This document shows positions 38,231-54,502 of a DNA stretch of 64,000 nt, piece after piece. How positions within the stretch are numbered: the stretch's first letter is position 1; every line of letters begins with the position of its first letter. Source of the DNA: Thuidium tamariscinum. Its lineage: Eukaryota; Streptophyta; Bryopsida; Hypnales; Thuidiaceae. A program made the translations under genes and the position numbers. The notes under the pieces were generated by a model. The model was given only the letters and a program-made list of their open reading frames with translations. It did no database searches and was not told where the DNA came from. The DNA is taken from contig OX344752.2 of NCBI GenBank assembly GCA_947034885.2, positions 19,677,386 through 19,741,385 of the forward strand. The letters run 5' to 3'.

Positions 38231-40327
38231 AAAGTAGATGACTATTATGGAAATTTTTGGAGTTCCCAAACCGATGTCCTTCTTTCATAGGAATAGACTA
38301 GATTTTCTTCAATGCTCATCATTAGTTACATCTTCTCAGCTGGAAATCTATTGGTTAATTTCTTGCAATATCATTTCCTCACAGTCCAAATTTTCTCCCA
38401 ATTGAAGTAGACACTAACCAAAAAGTCAATTTCAAACTAAAAATACTAATGAATAATGCATCTTTGGCTTAGGCGTAGGGTCCTTCCTACATTGGTTGAG
38501 ATTTTATAGTGTATTCAATCATGGTCAGGATTCACATTTTCAAGTAGGTGTTGGATTTTCCTCCTCATACATTTTAACTTTCACATATAAAAAAACGGCA
38601 AAACTATACATCATATATAGTATATTTTGGCAACTTTCTATTTATCAAAGTTCAACTATAAAAATCTTACTTAAATGTGAGATCAACTAATGCAATGAAT
38701 CCTATAAGTCTAGTTTGCACTCAAACTAGAAAATTTGAAAAAACCTAAAGGACCAAGGCCATTTTCCTATCAATCACAAAACTATAATTTCTATTGCAAG
38801 GAAAAAAACTTTAAACATTGTTTATTTTTCATATCTAACTCTAGGATCTTATACTAGACTAGTATAGATATATATAGAAGAAGTTTTAGAAACTTTGACT
38901 ATGTAGATTGCAAGATATTTGCATTTAAAGTGAAAAAAACAATTTTTGTTGTACCATAGTTGACTAGAATTTTTGGCTTTGAATTTCTTGACTTAAAAAT
39001 TTTTGCACTCTTGATTCTGATTTTCTAATTATTTGTAATGAATAGTTGAGTTGAGAATCTAAGAATTTGTTTTTAGGGAAACAACACTTAGCATTCACTC
39101 ATCAAAAAATTCTTAAGTAGATATACATTCATGATTGAAGCAAAATCTAAATTGTTCATAGCTTTAAGATGGAATTGAATCATATTAATCCCACTACTGA
39201 GATTGTTTTAGCAAAGGAGCTTAACCTTGTTTAACAATTTATCTTGAAAAATTGTGAAAATTATATTCAAAAATGAATTTTGTAAGTTATTTTTTCAAAA
39301 GAATGCTTCTTGGAATGCTTAGATTGCTTTGAAAACTAAGAGTGTCTAAGAATTTCTCATTACTAGTCCAAATAGAATGAATCAAAGCTTCACGTGTGGA
39401 CAAACATATAATATTTGAATAAATTTTTTCAAGAAATTATTTTGAGTTTTTTGTGATTTTTCTTATATTGTCCATTGCCCCTATATTTTGTAACATTTGC
39501 TCTGAAGCTGCATTGATTGAAAAAAATTACGTATCTACAAATCTCTTACATAGCCACATGTATTCAAAAAGTTTCAAAAACATTCTCTACAAATTGAAAC
39601 AATAGGAATCTACCCAAATCCAAATTGTCCTCTTAGGAAACAAACAATTTTGCAAAGGTTAAAGAAACTTTGAAATACAATATTTGGTATGCACAAATGA
39701 GTGCAAGGTTGCACTCTCAATACAACTATAGTTTGACCACCCATTGTTGACCAACAAGTTATATCCAACCTCTAGGATGCAAATATTTCCAATGAAAGCT
39801 ACAACAAATTTCTAAATAAAACTTAGAATGTGTTTTACTTTTATTTTTGAAGGATGGAACTATTAAGGTTATGACACATTCATCAAAGTAGTAAACAAAA
39901 AAACAGGAAGTAGTGAGTGGGAAAGTAGCTCTTCAATAATTAAAAAAAAAAGAATCTAGAAACTAACTATAGATACAAAGCACCTTTAGGTTTCCAAAAT
40001 TCATAACAATTTCAATTTTGGAAATAAAATCACAATTTTTCTTTTATATCCATATTTCTTATCCTTTGTGGGAAAAATTTGCATCACCTCATACTACTCA
40101 AGATCTATCACAAAATTGTTGAAATAATTAGCTACCAATACTTCTACCCTAAGGCCACTTTCTCGTCAAAAGATACATTCTGCCTTGCCAAACACACGCA
40201 CACTAGAGAAACAAGAAGACATTGATCAAGATGAAAGGAAAAAGGGTCGCCTATGCTGATCTATTAGACAATCCATAAAGGCTAGGGTGCAGGCAATTTG
40301 TCATTGTAGTTCTCATAATAATCCATA

Positions 40328-41229
40328 CTCCCTTTGCCCCACTAAAAGCTTCCAAAACTCTTCCCCTTAAAAAATTAACTATGTTTTTGATGAAAGTGCC
40401 AAAAGTACATGCATTCAAGAATGAATAACCCATTCCTTAGATCTATGCAAAATTTAGAGCTTAGGCACTATTGTTTAGGCACCCAAAATACAAGTTAAAA
40501 GTACAAAATTAATAATGATTTAAAAGGTGGTGGATACAATTGGATTCTAATAACGTGTTCACCAATCTAAGTATCCAAAAATAAAAGAAAGTAGCTCACT
40601 TTATAATCAAATTTTAATAGCACCAAAGTAGTCACTAAATTTGCTCATATCTCTCTTCATTGTCCGACTGTTTTTGCCTAGTTGTTGTTCTTTTTTTTTT
40701 TTTAATGCAATGGATTCTACACATTTGTTCAAAAAAAAAAAAGTTAGTCACTAAACAAGTTGTGAATACTACTACTTGAAGAAACAATTGCCATTTTAGG
40801 CCACACTTGCCAGGGTTTTTTTTTCTGGCAATTTGGTACAAAATTGCACCAAATTTTTTGGCCTGGCACCAAGCCTATAGGAAAAAAACAGTGAAATTTT
40901 GGATGAAATCGCCAATAAACTTCAATTTTTTTTAAAACAATGGATGAAATCACCAAATAATGGATGAAAATATAATGATACATATGTATTATATGCTAAT
41001 ATGATATTTTCTATCCAATATATAGATGAATGTTGACATTTGGAGCTCCACAATAAAATGAAATATCGCCACTTTGGCAATTCACAAGAAATGAAAAAAA
41101 ACACCCTGATACTTGCATTTCAACACAACATTCTCTAAATGCTCAAAATCACAAGAAGGAACAAGAAGGAACCTTTTAGTGGGGGCAGAAATTTGCTTGA
41201 TTTGGAAGCTTATAGTGGGACAGAGGGAG
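40328..41229. mobile_element. Stowaway/mariner-like MITE, right-arm copy (902 bp)
   Basis: Exact inverted counterpart of 26351-27252, with the same TA flanks (40326-40327 and 41230-41231). It sits at the same distance from the ARF stop as in the left arm. Confidence 0.88.
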
Positions 41230-42301
41230 TAACATTCGCTAACGAAATTCCTTCTCAAAACACAAAACGGGGGTGAGGTGGCAAAACTAAACAAGCTGGA
41301 AGGGTGGCAGGTGAATTCGTGTACGCAAACGTATCTGTAATCGAATGGATGGCCCGTTTACAAACCCAGGGAGGGGGGATTTCAATTCAAATTAATAACT
41401 ATCAACATGAGTGGGTTTTCTGAGTCAATAATCCACCCACAAGACAGATGCCACATACACGACAGTGTACAAGTATCAACATGAAACTTGGAGGTCAAGT
41501 TTAAACCACAATTAAGAGATAATTTGATTCAGAAACACATTTCAAAAATAATTTACAAATCCATAACTTGCAGATACAAATGACACCGTCAGAATGCAGT
41601 GAACATTACACGATGTGCAGAGAAATCCTACCAGACAGGTAGACGCAAGACGTAAGTAACATCGAATTATCTCGAGAAGCTAATCTTCGCAACCTATATG
41701 AAATAGACCTAAATCAAGAGCGATACATCCATCACCCTTCGATTCACATCAAATTCAAATAAGACCTCAGAACCCTCACTCAAACCACCTACCCGGACAA
41801 CGAGAAATTGAACCCGGACAACGAATGCGGCTTTCGTGTCGACGTCCAGGAATTGCTTATGGACTTTACACTACCAAGACTTTACACCCATCCAAGTGCT
41901 CACGTAAGCAACATCTGAACCGCTCAACACATGAGCAAAACCAACCCCCCCAAACACAGTCAACCATCTGGGCTGGAAAAGGAGCATCCACAACAGTCGA
42001 GACATGGGCTGGACTAATAAAGCAATTTCAAATACCTGCATTCAAATGCAGAATAGGTACAAAACTGATGATGAATGACCTACTGGACGTCATAATGCAA
42101 TCAGTGAAGAGGGATGTGTACAAGGCACACAGTTTCATTACGACAATATTCTTCTCCGAGAGGTACGTATAGAAGGCACTGAGAGAAACATAGTGGCAAA
42201 CGCGACGTGCAAGCTCTAGACTAAAATGAAATGGTGCCAACTCGGGGTAGATTGCATAAAACCTCTTGAAAGGGAAAAAGCAGCACTCGGAACCAACGTG
42301 C

Positions 42302-44540
<2,239 letters not shown>

Positions 44541-44599
44541 CTCCTACGAGGGATGACATTGGACGGCCACTGATGAGTGGAAATGAAAGCTGGGTGGTA

Positions 44600-46440
44600 T
44601 GATGACCTGAATTATTAGTGTAGATGAATTATTAGTATTTTATTATTATTATTTTCCCATTTCTGGCTTGTCGATGCTGGCGCTCCTGCAGTGAGAGACG
44701 GAGGCTTCAGTGGTGGTTGAGATCTGTATTAGATCCTATTTGGGTCAAGATTCTAGATTCAGAATTCAGAAGCCACTCTATTTGAACCGTTGTGTACAGG
44801 GGTTTTTTCAAGGCAATTAAATGCCCAATTTCCAAAAAAGAATGAGCAACTTCAAGTCTATAGAAAAAAATGAGGGTGAATGTGAAAAAAATGCTAGGCT
44901 ATAATTATAGTCCTTTGTACTGTTGCCGAAATGCTTTTTAAACTTCATTTCATCTATCATGCAAAGCCAAAATTGCGTACAAAAATTACATATTAAAAAT
45001 TGTATACTCAAAATTGGCCTCTTTCAATTACAGCTCCTTCAGTTAAGGAGATAGCCAACTTAAAACCTTCTTGAAAGGAAGGTGACATCAACATTTGTCT
45101 GGAAAAAAACAAAAAAAACAAATTGTATATGAGTGGTATGAATTTCAAACTTTGAAATCGTACAAAGTACTTTGGAAAAGAAAAGAAGGATAACTCGAGT
45201 ATGAAAGAACATCATTCACGGAGTATTGAGTGGAAATGGCTCAACTATCTAAGCCTCATAGACTAAGATGGCAAATTGTCTTCTTAAACCCTTTAGGTTT
45301 TTGACTAAGTTTCCACCCATAAAAATGCTCAAAAACTGCCATTTTTGTTGCAAGTGCAAAATTTTAGATAAAAAAAACATTTTTGGACACATCTAACCAT
45401 AGGATCTTGTAGTAAATTGGTTAAAAAAGATGTGGAAAAAATTTCTAAAATTTCCTTGTAGATTGCAAGATATGCGCAATTGAATCAACAAAATTCTTTT
45501 TTTTGGCCTTGTAGAAATCTACGCTATTGCACTTCACAACCTAACATTTGAATGAAAAATTGTCGAAAATTGTTGTAACTTGTTGGATTCATTCTTCAAG
45601 GCAAGTTGGCTACACTCTTAAAAAATATTTTAGATCATTTGGAATTGCACAATATGTAGGGAAAAAATAGTAAGTACAAAGAAATAGAAAATGATTCAAA
45701 ATACTAAGCTGGTTAATAATTTATTTATGGAATTGAAAAATGTCAATGCCAATGGTTGTAATGCTATAATAAACAATCTACACCTAATCTTTTTGTTTTT
45801 CTCAAAAAATATTAAAAATTGAATTAAACAAATGACTACAAAGTATATTTTAGGGTAGTGAATCCATAATTGCCCCCAAGCTAAAACTCCTCATAACTTC
45901 TTGTTCATTAATCCAAATAGAATAATTCAATGCTCTCCTTATAATTACAAATTTAGGGAATCAATTTCAAATTTTTGTTTCTCAAAACAATGATTTATTC
46001 CAAAGAAATTTGGATTGCCCAAGCTACTCTCTAAACATTGAAAATCACATATCATACAAGAACGTTTTTATCATGTAGTCAAAAGTTATGAAAATTGTTG
46101 GGACTTAAAGCTACTTCCTAGGAAAATGTTCTATCAAATTTTCAAAGAAAAATAATAAAATCTTTAGTCATAAGTACCTACCCCAAATTTCTATATTGCA
46201 AAAAATATGATTTGAACTTTTAGCCCTTTGAAAACTCTTTAGATTATGATATTGGATTCCCTTTTAGCACATCTCTCTAAATTTTGGTGATTATAGGGTA
46301 TTCTGTTTTGGGGAAGAACCCCTAAATTTGGGTGATTCATATTGATTTTAGTTGTGGCAATTAGATATTGTGTTTTTGGTGACGTAGAATTGGAGTGTGC
46401 TTTCTCATACTATTAGAGACCCCATTGACTAATGATTCAA
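44600..46440. other. AT-rich intergenic, nothing recognised
   Basis: A short TTATTATTATT run lies at 44637-44653. Otherwise I see no gene, RNA or clear repeat boundary. Confidence 0.5.
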
Positions 46441-46441
46441 T

Positions 46442-46560
46442 TACTATAAGAAACTCATGTTTTAGGTGACAGATTTTAGTTGACATCCAATGTAGCAACA
46501 TGTGTTTTTATGTCAATAATGATGTCCACCATAACATCAAGATGTCCACCATAACATCAA
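46442..46560. mobile_element. One arm of a CACTA-type MITE
   Basis: It starts TACTATAAGAAACTCATG and follows the first half of the MITE at 35760-35955 (TTTTAGGTGACA, ACATCCAATGTAGCAAC, GATGTCCACCATAACATC). The second arm is missing. At its end a 20-bp unit (GATGTCCACCATAACATCAA) is repeated exactly, at 46521-46540 and 46541-46560. Confidence 0.65.
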
Positions 46561-46581
46561 TTAGCCGGGCCACTCACAAGC

Positions 46582-46830
46582 TTAACCCCTAAGCGTCACA
46601 AAGCAAACAATTCTCCAGACAGGACCATTCTTAAAAAACAAACATAACTTGAATTTGAACTGATTATTACATTCTTCACTGTATAGATCTATAGCCAACA
46701 ACCTCATCAATCTAGATTCATTTTTTGGAGAGAAATTTGCCATGTGGATGCAAACATTATAAGGTTTGATGAACCCAGTCTCCCAAAATCCAAGGTTTGA
46801 AAAACATCCCCTGTGACGTTCAAGGGTTAA
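46582..46830. mobile_element. TTAA-flanked MITE (piggyBac-like ends), 241-bp interior
   Basis: TTAA at 46582-46585 and 46827-46830. Ends CCCCTAAGCGTCACA and CCCTTGAACGTCACA (reverse complement of the right end). The long minus-strand open frame running through and beyond it (46582-47112) has no protein-like motif and is taken as accidental. Confidence 0.7.
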
Positions 46831-46839
46831 TAAAAGGGG

Positions 46840-49695
46840 AAGAAATGGTGTTGGAGTTGAAGATGAAAATGTAAGAGTTACAAGGTCGAAGACTAAGGCT
46901 GAGGAAATTGTGCTCTTTCTGAGATCTCCAACTGCCAGGGTTAGGCCGGATGGAAGGAAAGAAGACTTTTGGCATGGGGTACCGGATGTGCTTCTAGAAA
47001 AATACACAGAGAAGAAGCTTTTGAGTGCTTCAAAATCTAATGAGGAATGATTTGGGTTGTTTCTATATAAATTGTACAAGTTAAAGTCTTCATGGTGAGT
47101 TTGGAGGGACAAATTTCTATTTCCTTGCTAATATTATTTTTTTACTTTTTAAGTGAGATCTTGTATTGGGTTGTTGGGTTGTAGTGGGAATTGAAACTCT
47201 AGGAGGTCAATCACATGCCTAAGGTGGTAAATATCTAGGTTTACAAAAAATCTCACACCTCCAAGGGTTGTGCCAAGATTTTAAATCTTGATTTTGACAC
47301 AAGCTACTTGAACTTGGTAGTGAATGTACTTGAGGCACAAAATGGTGTTGGCCACTAGTAGACCAAGGTTGGTATTGAAGTAGCAGTAGAGGCTAGTCAA
47401 AAGTTTATTGAGAGGTTTTCTAATCACTTTGGATTAGACCAAATTCTAATAGTTCAAAATTTTGAGAATTTGAAAATTTTCTTTGGTGTGATGTAGTTTA
47501 GAGGTTTAAGGCTATAAGTTTTGACATCAAAGTGCATTGACAATATATTTTGGATTTGATGTTTGGCTCAATAGATGTGTTGACACTACCAAATTACCAT
47601 GTTGGAGCTTTGAACTTTTATATTACTACTTGCATAAAGTTATTCCAATATGCTAAATTTACAAAGTAGTATTAGAAGAAAGATGTATCCGTTGCAACCA
47701 ATTGAAATGCAACTAAATGTCCTTTGCAACTACCCTACAACAACTACTCTATGTATTTGCACTAACTTTGACATATAGATTGTTGAAGTTGCAAAGTAGT
47801 TGCAAAATGAAGTTCATGGGTTTGAAAATGTAATAGTAGAATTGATGTGAAGTATTTAACATCCAATATTCATCACAATTGTTGATGTGGAGAACTTGAT
47901 TTATATTTTGTACAGTGCAATGTGTCAAACTACATAATTACTACATAGGGTAGTAAGAGGTGGAACAAAACATATGGGATATATTTGATTAGGTTGAGTA
48001 GGAACTCAAGTGCTTATACTTAAGTCAAAAGTAGTAAGCATACTCTAAGTAGAATTTTAAACCTAATTTAAGCATAGTAGATGAATTTTTTTCAAAAAAA
48101 TTTGAACCAAAAAAAGGTGGGAAATCAAATTTAATTCAATCGCCAAAATCCATTTGACATTTTAAGCCTCCAATCAAAATATATGGTCAAATTTCAAAGA
48201 GGAAGTTTTTAATTTGTCAAAAAAAAGGTCCTGTCTAAGCCCTCTCTAAAATTTGCCCATAACTTTTTATTAGAGACTTGAAACATCAAATGAATTTTTG
48301 GAGATTAAACTTATTTTCTTTTTTATCCAAAGTTGTTTAAAAAACATTATTCTACTACATCTAAATGAGGTCTAAAATGCCACTTAGAGTATTTTTAACT
48401 CTTCAAGGCCCAATGACTTTTTGACAATGAAGGTTTTCAATGAATTGTGCCACTGTAATATTTTTTTGCACATAGATGTGCTTGAAAATTTTAATTTCAA
48501 CTATAAAAAAGGAGAGACTACTTTTATTAGTGTACATAAATTAATTGTAGAAAATTTTCACTCTTAGATTTTTAGATTATAATAATTTTGGATGAGGGTT
48601 GCTATTATGTGAGCCTAAAAGTGTGAGCCCATGAGCTTTCTATACCTATGGTATAAGTGCCTGTAGTATAAAAACTTTCTATAATTATAGTGCAATTATA
48701 TTGAAGATACTTATATTATAGGTCTCTATGTCATAATCACCATCAATTGTTGATGTATATTTACTTATATACATACTTGAGGCTCACATACTCACATTCA
48801 TACTCATATACAAGCATTGTTAAAGTTTGGATGATCCACTTCATAAGCAAAAAATACAAATTTTGGAGAATTTTTTTTAAGAGATGAATAATGCTCCCCC
48901 CTTCGTCCTTGAAAAAAATTGTCTTGGAATCCGAGGCAAATGTAGTATTTTTTATTTAAATTTTTGAAAAATAAAAAACTCTTTCAAATTTGTACACATT
49001 ATCAAATAGAAAATAATAGAAAGGTAAAATTGACCAAATTGGATCCTAATTTTTTTTTAAATTTAGGAACATATAATTTTTTAAAAATTTAACAAATGAT
49101 ATTATTATCTTATTATTTGGAACATCTTCAAAAATTTTGGAATCATTATAATGATTTTGTATTCTTAATCATAGTAGATTGAACCTTTTATTTTTAAAAT
49201 TGCTAAAAATAAAATTTTGAAAGTTTTTTTCTAAATCTTCTGTATAGAATAAAAACTAAAAACATCTACAAAAAATGGTTTTTCCATCTCTACTATTCTT
49301 TTCACTGGAAAAAAATACATTTGTTCCCTTTTTCTACTAGACTACATTTCTTAAATAAAATTTTAAATTCTTTATACATTCAAATTTTGAAAATTTAAAA
49401 ATGCAACAAGTTTGTAAACTTATTACTCTACAAGATCCTACTTTACAAAATATTGAGATTTATTTCACCCTAGCAAGAATTTGCCATTGAAATTTTGAAG
49501 AAGACACATTATATTCCCTTGATCCTTGAAGGATTAGTAAATAGTTGAATCAACAAAGCAAGTTTTGTTTTTGGTCACAATCAGCACATTTTTGTTGAAT
49601 GCTATTTTTTTCAAGAAATGCATCACTCAGATCAACACATGAACTTTCAATTTTATCACAATCAACACAAATTAGTTAATCTTATGTTAGGGCCC
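46840..49695. other. AT-rich intergenic, nothing recognised
   Basis: No supported gene or RNA. Local AT-rich words repeat, but no clear terminal repeats were found. Confidence 0.5.
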
Positions 49696-49700
49696 TTTAC

Positions 49701-49932
49701 CTTGTAGTGGACGAACTGGTGGCTGTGGAAATCTGATCATGCATTTTGATACTGACATTGCCTACTTTGAATAAGCTAAATATACTCATTGGAAGTCAAA
49801 GTACTGTAGTAAATCTCCCCTTTCCACCCCTAATACCAAAGATGAATAGTCACACTTTTGTCCTACAAGGGAAGATTCTTTGTTATTCATCAGACACAAA
49901 AATGTTTGCCTCGATGTTTGTCCTAGTGTTAA
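49701..49932. mobile_element. Decayed relative of the 58.3-kb TTAA element
   Basis: GGACGAACTGGTGGCTGTGG, CATGCATTTTGATAC, ATACTCATTGGAAG, CTTTCCACCCCTAATACCAA and CTACAAGGGAAGATTC match the element at 58334-58826 in order. The ends are degraded. It lacks the insertion present in the other copy, so it shows the uninterrupted state. Confidence 0.7.
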
Positions 49933-50699
49933 TTTAGGGTGTCCTAGGAAGTTCTACTTTGAAAATTCATAGAAATTAGATACCTTAATAAAAAATTCTG
50001 TTATTTTTGAATTTTTTAAATTTTCAATTGCTAATACTTCAAAAGTATTATTTTTAGAAAATGTGCCTACAACTATATTGAATTTCTTATTTTATAGTTA
50101 TAGGTGTTGCTACCTTAATATAAAAATGTTATCAAATGGTCACAACTTCAAAATTGGATTTTAATATCTTCATTTGAAAGGTCCCAAAGGCACCTATACA
50201 CATATTTTTTCAATCTTGTCTTAATCTCAAAAGGAGAACTTTAATGTCCTCAAAACATATGGTTAACAAAGTGGTAAGATCAAGCAATATTCAGGAATAT
50301 GAGAAAGACCTATAAGTAGAGTTACAACATATTTATAGTATTTTTTTAATCCTAAGGTAGAAGGCTCTTAAATGGAGCAGGTTCTAAAATGATGCCCTAC
50401 TTTAAATGTCCAATATTTGTACATATTACTTTTTCATAGCCTTCAATAGTGTATTAATAGTGTACTAACAGTGTATATTTTAGCTAGGAGCCCTATACCC
50501 TTTCAACTTCAAAATTTGATAGCTAATTCCACAAAGCTCCAAAAAATATGAAATGACTTGGGTTAGATGTCAATTCCACTTGTCTTTCAAGGAAAATATA
50601 TTGAAAAATATTTGAAGATGTTTCACCTCCCCAAAATTCAGTTTCAGCCCTTAGATGAGTGATTACTGAGCCTTCTACCTCACCTCTACAATCCAACAT

Positions 50700-52568
50700 G
50701 CCCTTGATTCTTGCTTCACCTTGTGGAACAAACCCATCTGGGTTAAAATGAAAAAAAATCTCCACCATCCGGCGATAAAAGTTTCAACGGTGGAGGATCT
50801 CTCGCTCAATAAATTCCCGATCACCGTTCGATCTCCAACCCAGAATATCGACGATCAACATACGATGTACGTGGTAATGGGATCGTCATCTTCCTCTAAA
50901 CTCCGGGGCCATCGTCTTTTCAGTTTCGAGACCGCTGCTGCTGCCCTGCGTTTGCCCCTGCCCCTGCCATAGCCAGCAGGACCAGAGAGAGTAAACCCTA
51001 TGATCCGGAAAGAGAACCCTGGTGACGATATTTGTGCTGTGATGATGCGTTTTATTTGAGATCAAATTTGCGGATGATTTACAATGGTTGTGTCGGACTC
51101 TCTTTTGATTGCTGCGGTCCAGGGCATATTGGTTGATCCTTAGGGTGAGGACGAGGACGGTGGTGAAGATGAGGACCAGGAGGAAGATGAGGAGCGCAGA
51201 GGTGCTTCGAGAATTTTCTCCCTGAAGGTGTGCACATCTTCTATTTTGACCCTTAGGTATTTATTTTCAAATTTTGTTTTGACATAGCGTGTGACCGAAT
51301 ATCTTACTTTCAATGGCGTTGTAGAAGTTTCAATCCGTTTTGCACTGATTTGTATGCTTAATTTTTTATTTGATTAGTTGAAAGTACAGTATAGAAAGAA
51401 ATATATTCTGCTTTAGGTCAAGTTTTTCTAGAGTGATCATCAATTAGAATACTGAGATGGGGGAGCAATGGTGCTTCCAGACCTTTCTTCCTGAAGGTTT
51501 GCACCTTTTGTAATTGACCTATAAGTATTTGTTCACTGATTTAATCTCAAAGTAGGGATTACCCATAGTGGATGCGCGAAGATTTTGTTGATTGTGTTGT
51601 TATTGAAGTTTCATTTCGGTTCACGGTAGCATGTTATGCTTTAATTTGATGGAAGGGTGGGGTTGAAATTTTCGGCTTCGGTCAAGTTCTCTAGAGTGAT
51701 CAGTAACTATAAACTGAGAGGAGAAGATAATGACCGTTTCAAACAAAACAAGTGGTTGTCGACGAGGGAGGATTTAAGTTACGTCGGATTTCGAATTACG
51801 ATGTATGGATTCCTGGTCAGTTGGCGAAGTCTCGTCAGTTTTCGTCCATGCGTTCTCGTTATTAATGCGGTACTTTCATCGCTGGTCCTTTCATAAAAGA
51901 CGGAAACGTATCTCGTTGGGAAGGGCATTCGATGCCAAGACGACAAACAGTTCTTTTTTTAGGGTTAGTACACTCAAGAAACGAATACATTTCGAGGTTG
52001 ATCATCGGAAGTGTAGTCCAGCTAGACTTTCGTGTAGATAGACAATTCAGAAAATAATGTGCAATTGGTGTGCTTATGACCTTAGTTTAGACGAACTGGG
52101 AATTGGTGTACGTGTTTCTGGAAGCCTGTACATAAAATATTCTTCTTCTTTCTTTGTCTGCAATTGTATTGAAGGGAGATTCATCCAATTTCAAGTTAGA
52201 CGCGTTGGTTTGTTTTAAATTGACTTCTGTCGCTTGTTTTTCATAACATTTCAAAGGATCAACTGGGGGGGGGGGGGTGTCCATAGCAGCATGGGTTTTT
52301 TTGTTCTCTCTTCTTGGTGTGGTGAAGGGTAGCCGATTATCCTTCGTTTTCGTATTAAGCTCCATGAAAATGCAATATTAATGCTGTTTCTCCGAGTTTG
52401 CAGTTTTCTCCAAGTCCACGTGCTGTATCTTTGGAAGACACCATGGTATTTGCTATCTGCAATAGTAGCAAATCCTGACTGGAGGCAGCGAGGTTACTAA
52501 CTTCAAGAAAGCGACTCGAGAACTCCACCATCAGAGAGTGCTGCTGGAGTCTGAAAGGATTGTATAAG
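50700..52568 (+). promoter_or_regulatory. Promoter and leader region of the NIPP1-like gene
   Basis: A telo-box AAACCCTA lies at 50993-51000. A segment at about 51142-51228 after CCTTAG reads as an acidic run (GEDEDGGEDEDQEEDEERRG) before a possible donor, and may be an upstream exon or leader. A 269-bp tandem duplication lies at 51201-51725. A poly-G run occurs at 52266-52277. I could not fix the transcription start or the leader introns. Confidence 0.4.
51201..51725. repeat. Diverged tandem duplication, period 269 bp
   Basis: Two units begin GGTGCTTC at 51201 and 51470. Both contain CTGAAGGT.TGCAC, AGTATTTG/GGTATTTA, GAAGTTTCA, TATGCTTTAATTT-like, GGTCAAGTT..TCTAGAGTGATCA and ACTGAGA in the same order, with many substitutions. 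The unit includes the end of the acidic segment upstream of the NIPP1-like gene. Confidence 0.7.
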
Positions 52569-54502
52569 ATGTTGAACAGATATGGCATGGACAGATTCAA
52601 GAAGGCAGAATCTATTGAACCTTTTTCTGTAAATCCTGGGGTTCTTAAGCAGGCGCCTTCTCAACCTCAAACCCGGCTTCCGCCACCTCCCCCCCCTCCA
52701 GAAGCCCAAGTCACTGCGGTAGGCTGTCCTTGTTATTCTCTTTTTTGTTCAATTGTAATTACATTATCCGTGAAGACTGCATGTCATCAATCCCCACTTT
52801 TTTGGACATTGTCCTCACGTTGTGAACTAATGTCACTAAACGAAAGTCAAGCTTACGCCTACGAAATTGGGAGTTCGTGATCATGGTGCAGACCTCAAGC
52901 ACGTCATTGGGACAAGGAGGATCGAACTGGCAGGCTCCTGAATGGGCTGTGGAGTTTAAGAATGGGGTTCATGTTCTCGAGGTAGTTAAAGATGGTGCGG
53001 TGGTGGACAAGATATCGCTTGAGAAAAGACGTGCACTTTTTGGACGTCAAGCTATTATGTGCGACTATGTACTAGATCATCCCTCAGTTTCCCGCCAGCA
53101 TGCTGTTATTGTACAGCACAAGAATGGAAGGTTATTATTTTACGATCTCTTTTTGTTGTTGTGGATGGAGCAAATTCAGATTTATTTTCTCATTTCCTTC
53201 TCCAACAACGATGATCGCAAGGATTTACTGTCTGAGAATATTTTCTGTCGTGGTGGTCATGTGGCAGTGTGTATGTCATTGACCTGGGTTCTGTTCATGG
53301 GACGTTTGTGGCCAACGAGCGCTTGACCAAAGATAATCCTGTGGAGCTGGAAGTGGGACAATCTCTCAAATTTGCAGCTTCAACACGGACCTATGTTCTT
53401 AGGAAAATAGTTCCAGATCCATCTGCAGCCCCTACGGAGTTGCCAGAAAAATTTGTGTATCCGCCAGCCCCAGATGCTAGCGATGAGGGGGCAGTCGTGG
53501 CTTACAACACAAGCCTCAACAGGCTAGGAGTTCCAAGTCCAAATCCTGTTCCGACATTCACATATCAAAGGTATGACCTGTTCATTCACCTCTCTTGCGT
53601 GCATCAGTTCCAATTTATCAGTAATCAATTATATGTTATGGTCTTAATGTCGTGGTTATCCATCAAGCCTGAAGTGGAATATATCTAATAGTATAATACC
53701 GGAGTGATTTATAATATTCTTCTTCTATCATAGACCAATAATTATCAACACATACCTTATATGCATTGTTTCGATACCTTAAATACTATAATATTCATAA
53801 TTTGCGTGACAATTCCTCGTTCGCCCCACCCACCGCAGAATCACAGACCTGGGCATGTGCAGGCACAAGAGGAATGCTTCTACAGACGGAACAGCAAGAG
53901 GGGAAGAAAGGGCATCTGAGAGACCTACAAAACGGGCGAGGAAGTCGGGGGTGTCATTTCGGGATGAGTATGGGGGAATTCTTGCGGAAGTGGTAGGCAT
54001 CTCCGATGGTGCAGATGTGAGTACAGAACCTGGACCAATTGGTGTGAGAGAAGGGAGTTTAGTTGGCAAGTATGAGTCGTTGGTGCAAGTCACGGTTATC
54101 CCAAAGGGGCAAGATGATTCGAAGGGGAAAGTACAGGGTGGGTCTATACCAGGTGTGACGCAAAGGCTTCAGCAGTACTTGGACAAGGTAAAATCCCCTA
54201 ACAAGGGTGGTTTGTACGGGGACTTGTATGGAGACTCAGTATCAGGATTAGTGGGTGGCTCTTGGGCAGGGTCCACCCGAAGCTATTCAGATGGAGCTAA
54301 TTCGGATGGTGAGGGTACCTCACCTGGAATAAAGAACAAGGATGCAACAGCACTTTCTAGGGGTAACTTAGAAAAAGGACAAACGAATAGGAACTTGACC
54401 CCAGGAACTAGTCCTGGGTTGATGAAAGATGACAATGATGACCTTTTTGGGGATGCAGAAGACAGGTCCATAGGTACTGCACCAGTTGTCTTAAAATCTT
54501 AG
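52569..54502 (+). CDS. PPP1R8: FHA-domain nuclear inhibitor of protein phosphatase 1 (NIPP1/PPP1R8 homologue)
   Basis: Four exons: 52569-52718, 52892-53130, 53268-53570 and 53839-54502, with GT..AG introns, giving 451 residues. NIPP1 binds PP1 in the nucleus and, through its FHA domain, phosphorylated splicing factors. The start MLNRYGMDRFKKAESIEPF matches the NIPP1 N-terminus. The FHA domain spans about 78-172 with FGRQ (100-103), SRQH (117-120), NGSVYVIDLGSVHGTFVANE and LEVGQSLKFAASTRTYVLRK. Then come DEGAVVAYNTSLNRLG, a basic patch RPTKRARK, GVSF (268-271) at the place of the RVxF PP1-docking motif, and YESLVQVTVIPK. The C-terminus is Gly/Ser-rich and ends acidic. Gly in place of Arg at the first RVxF position is unusual. 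The ATG at 52569 is the first in frame that gives the family N-terminus. Confidence 0.93.

Noticed and set aside
46582-47112. 176-residue minus-strand frame
   Set aside because: Begins inside a TTAA-flanked MITE, has no motif, and is AT-rich non-coding in style.
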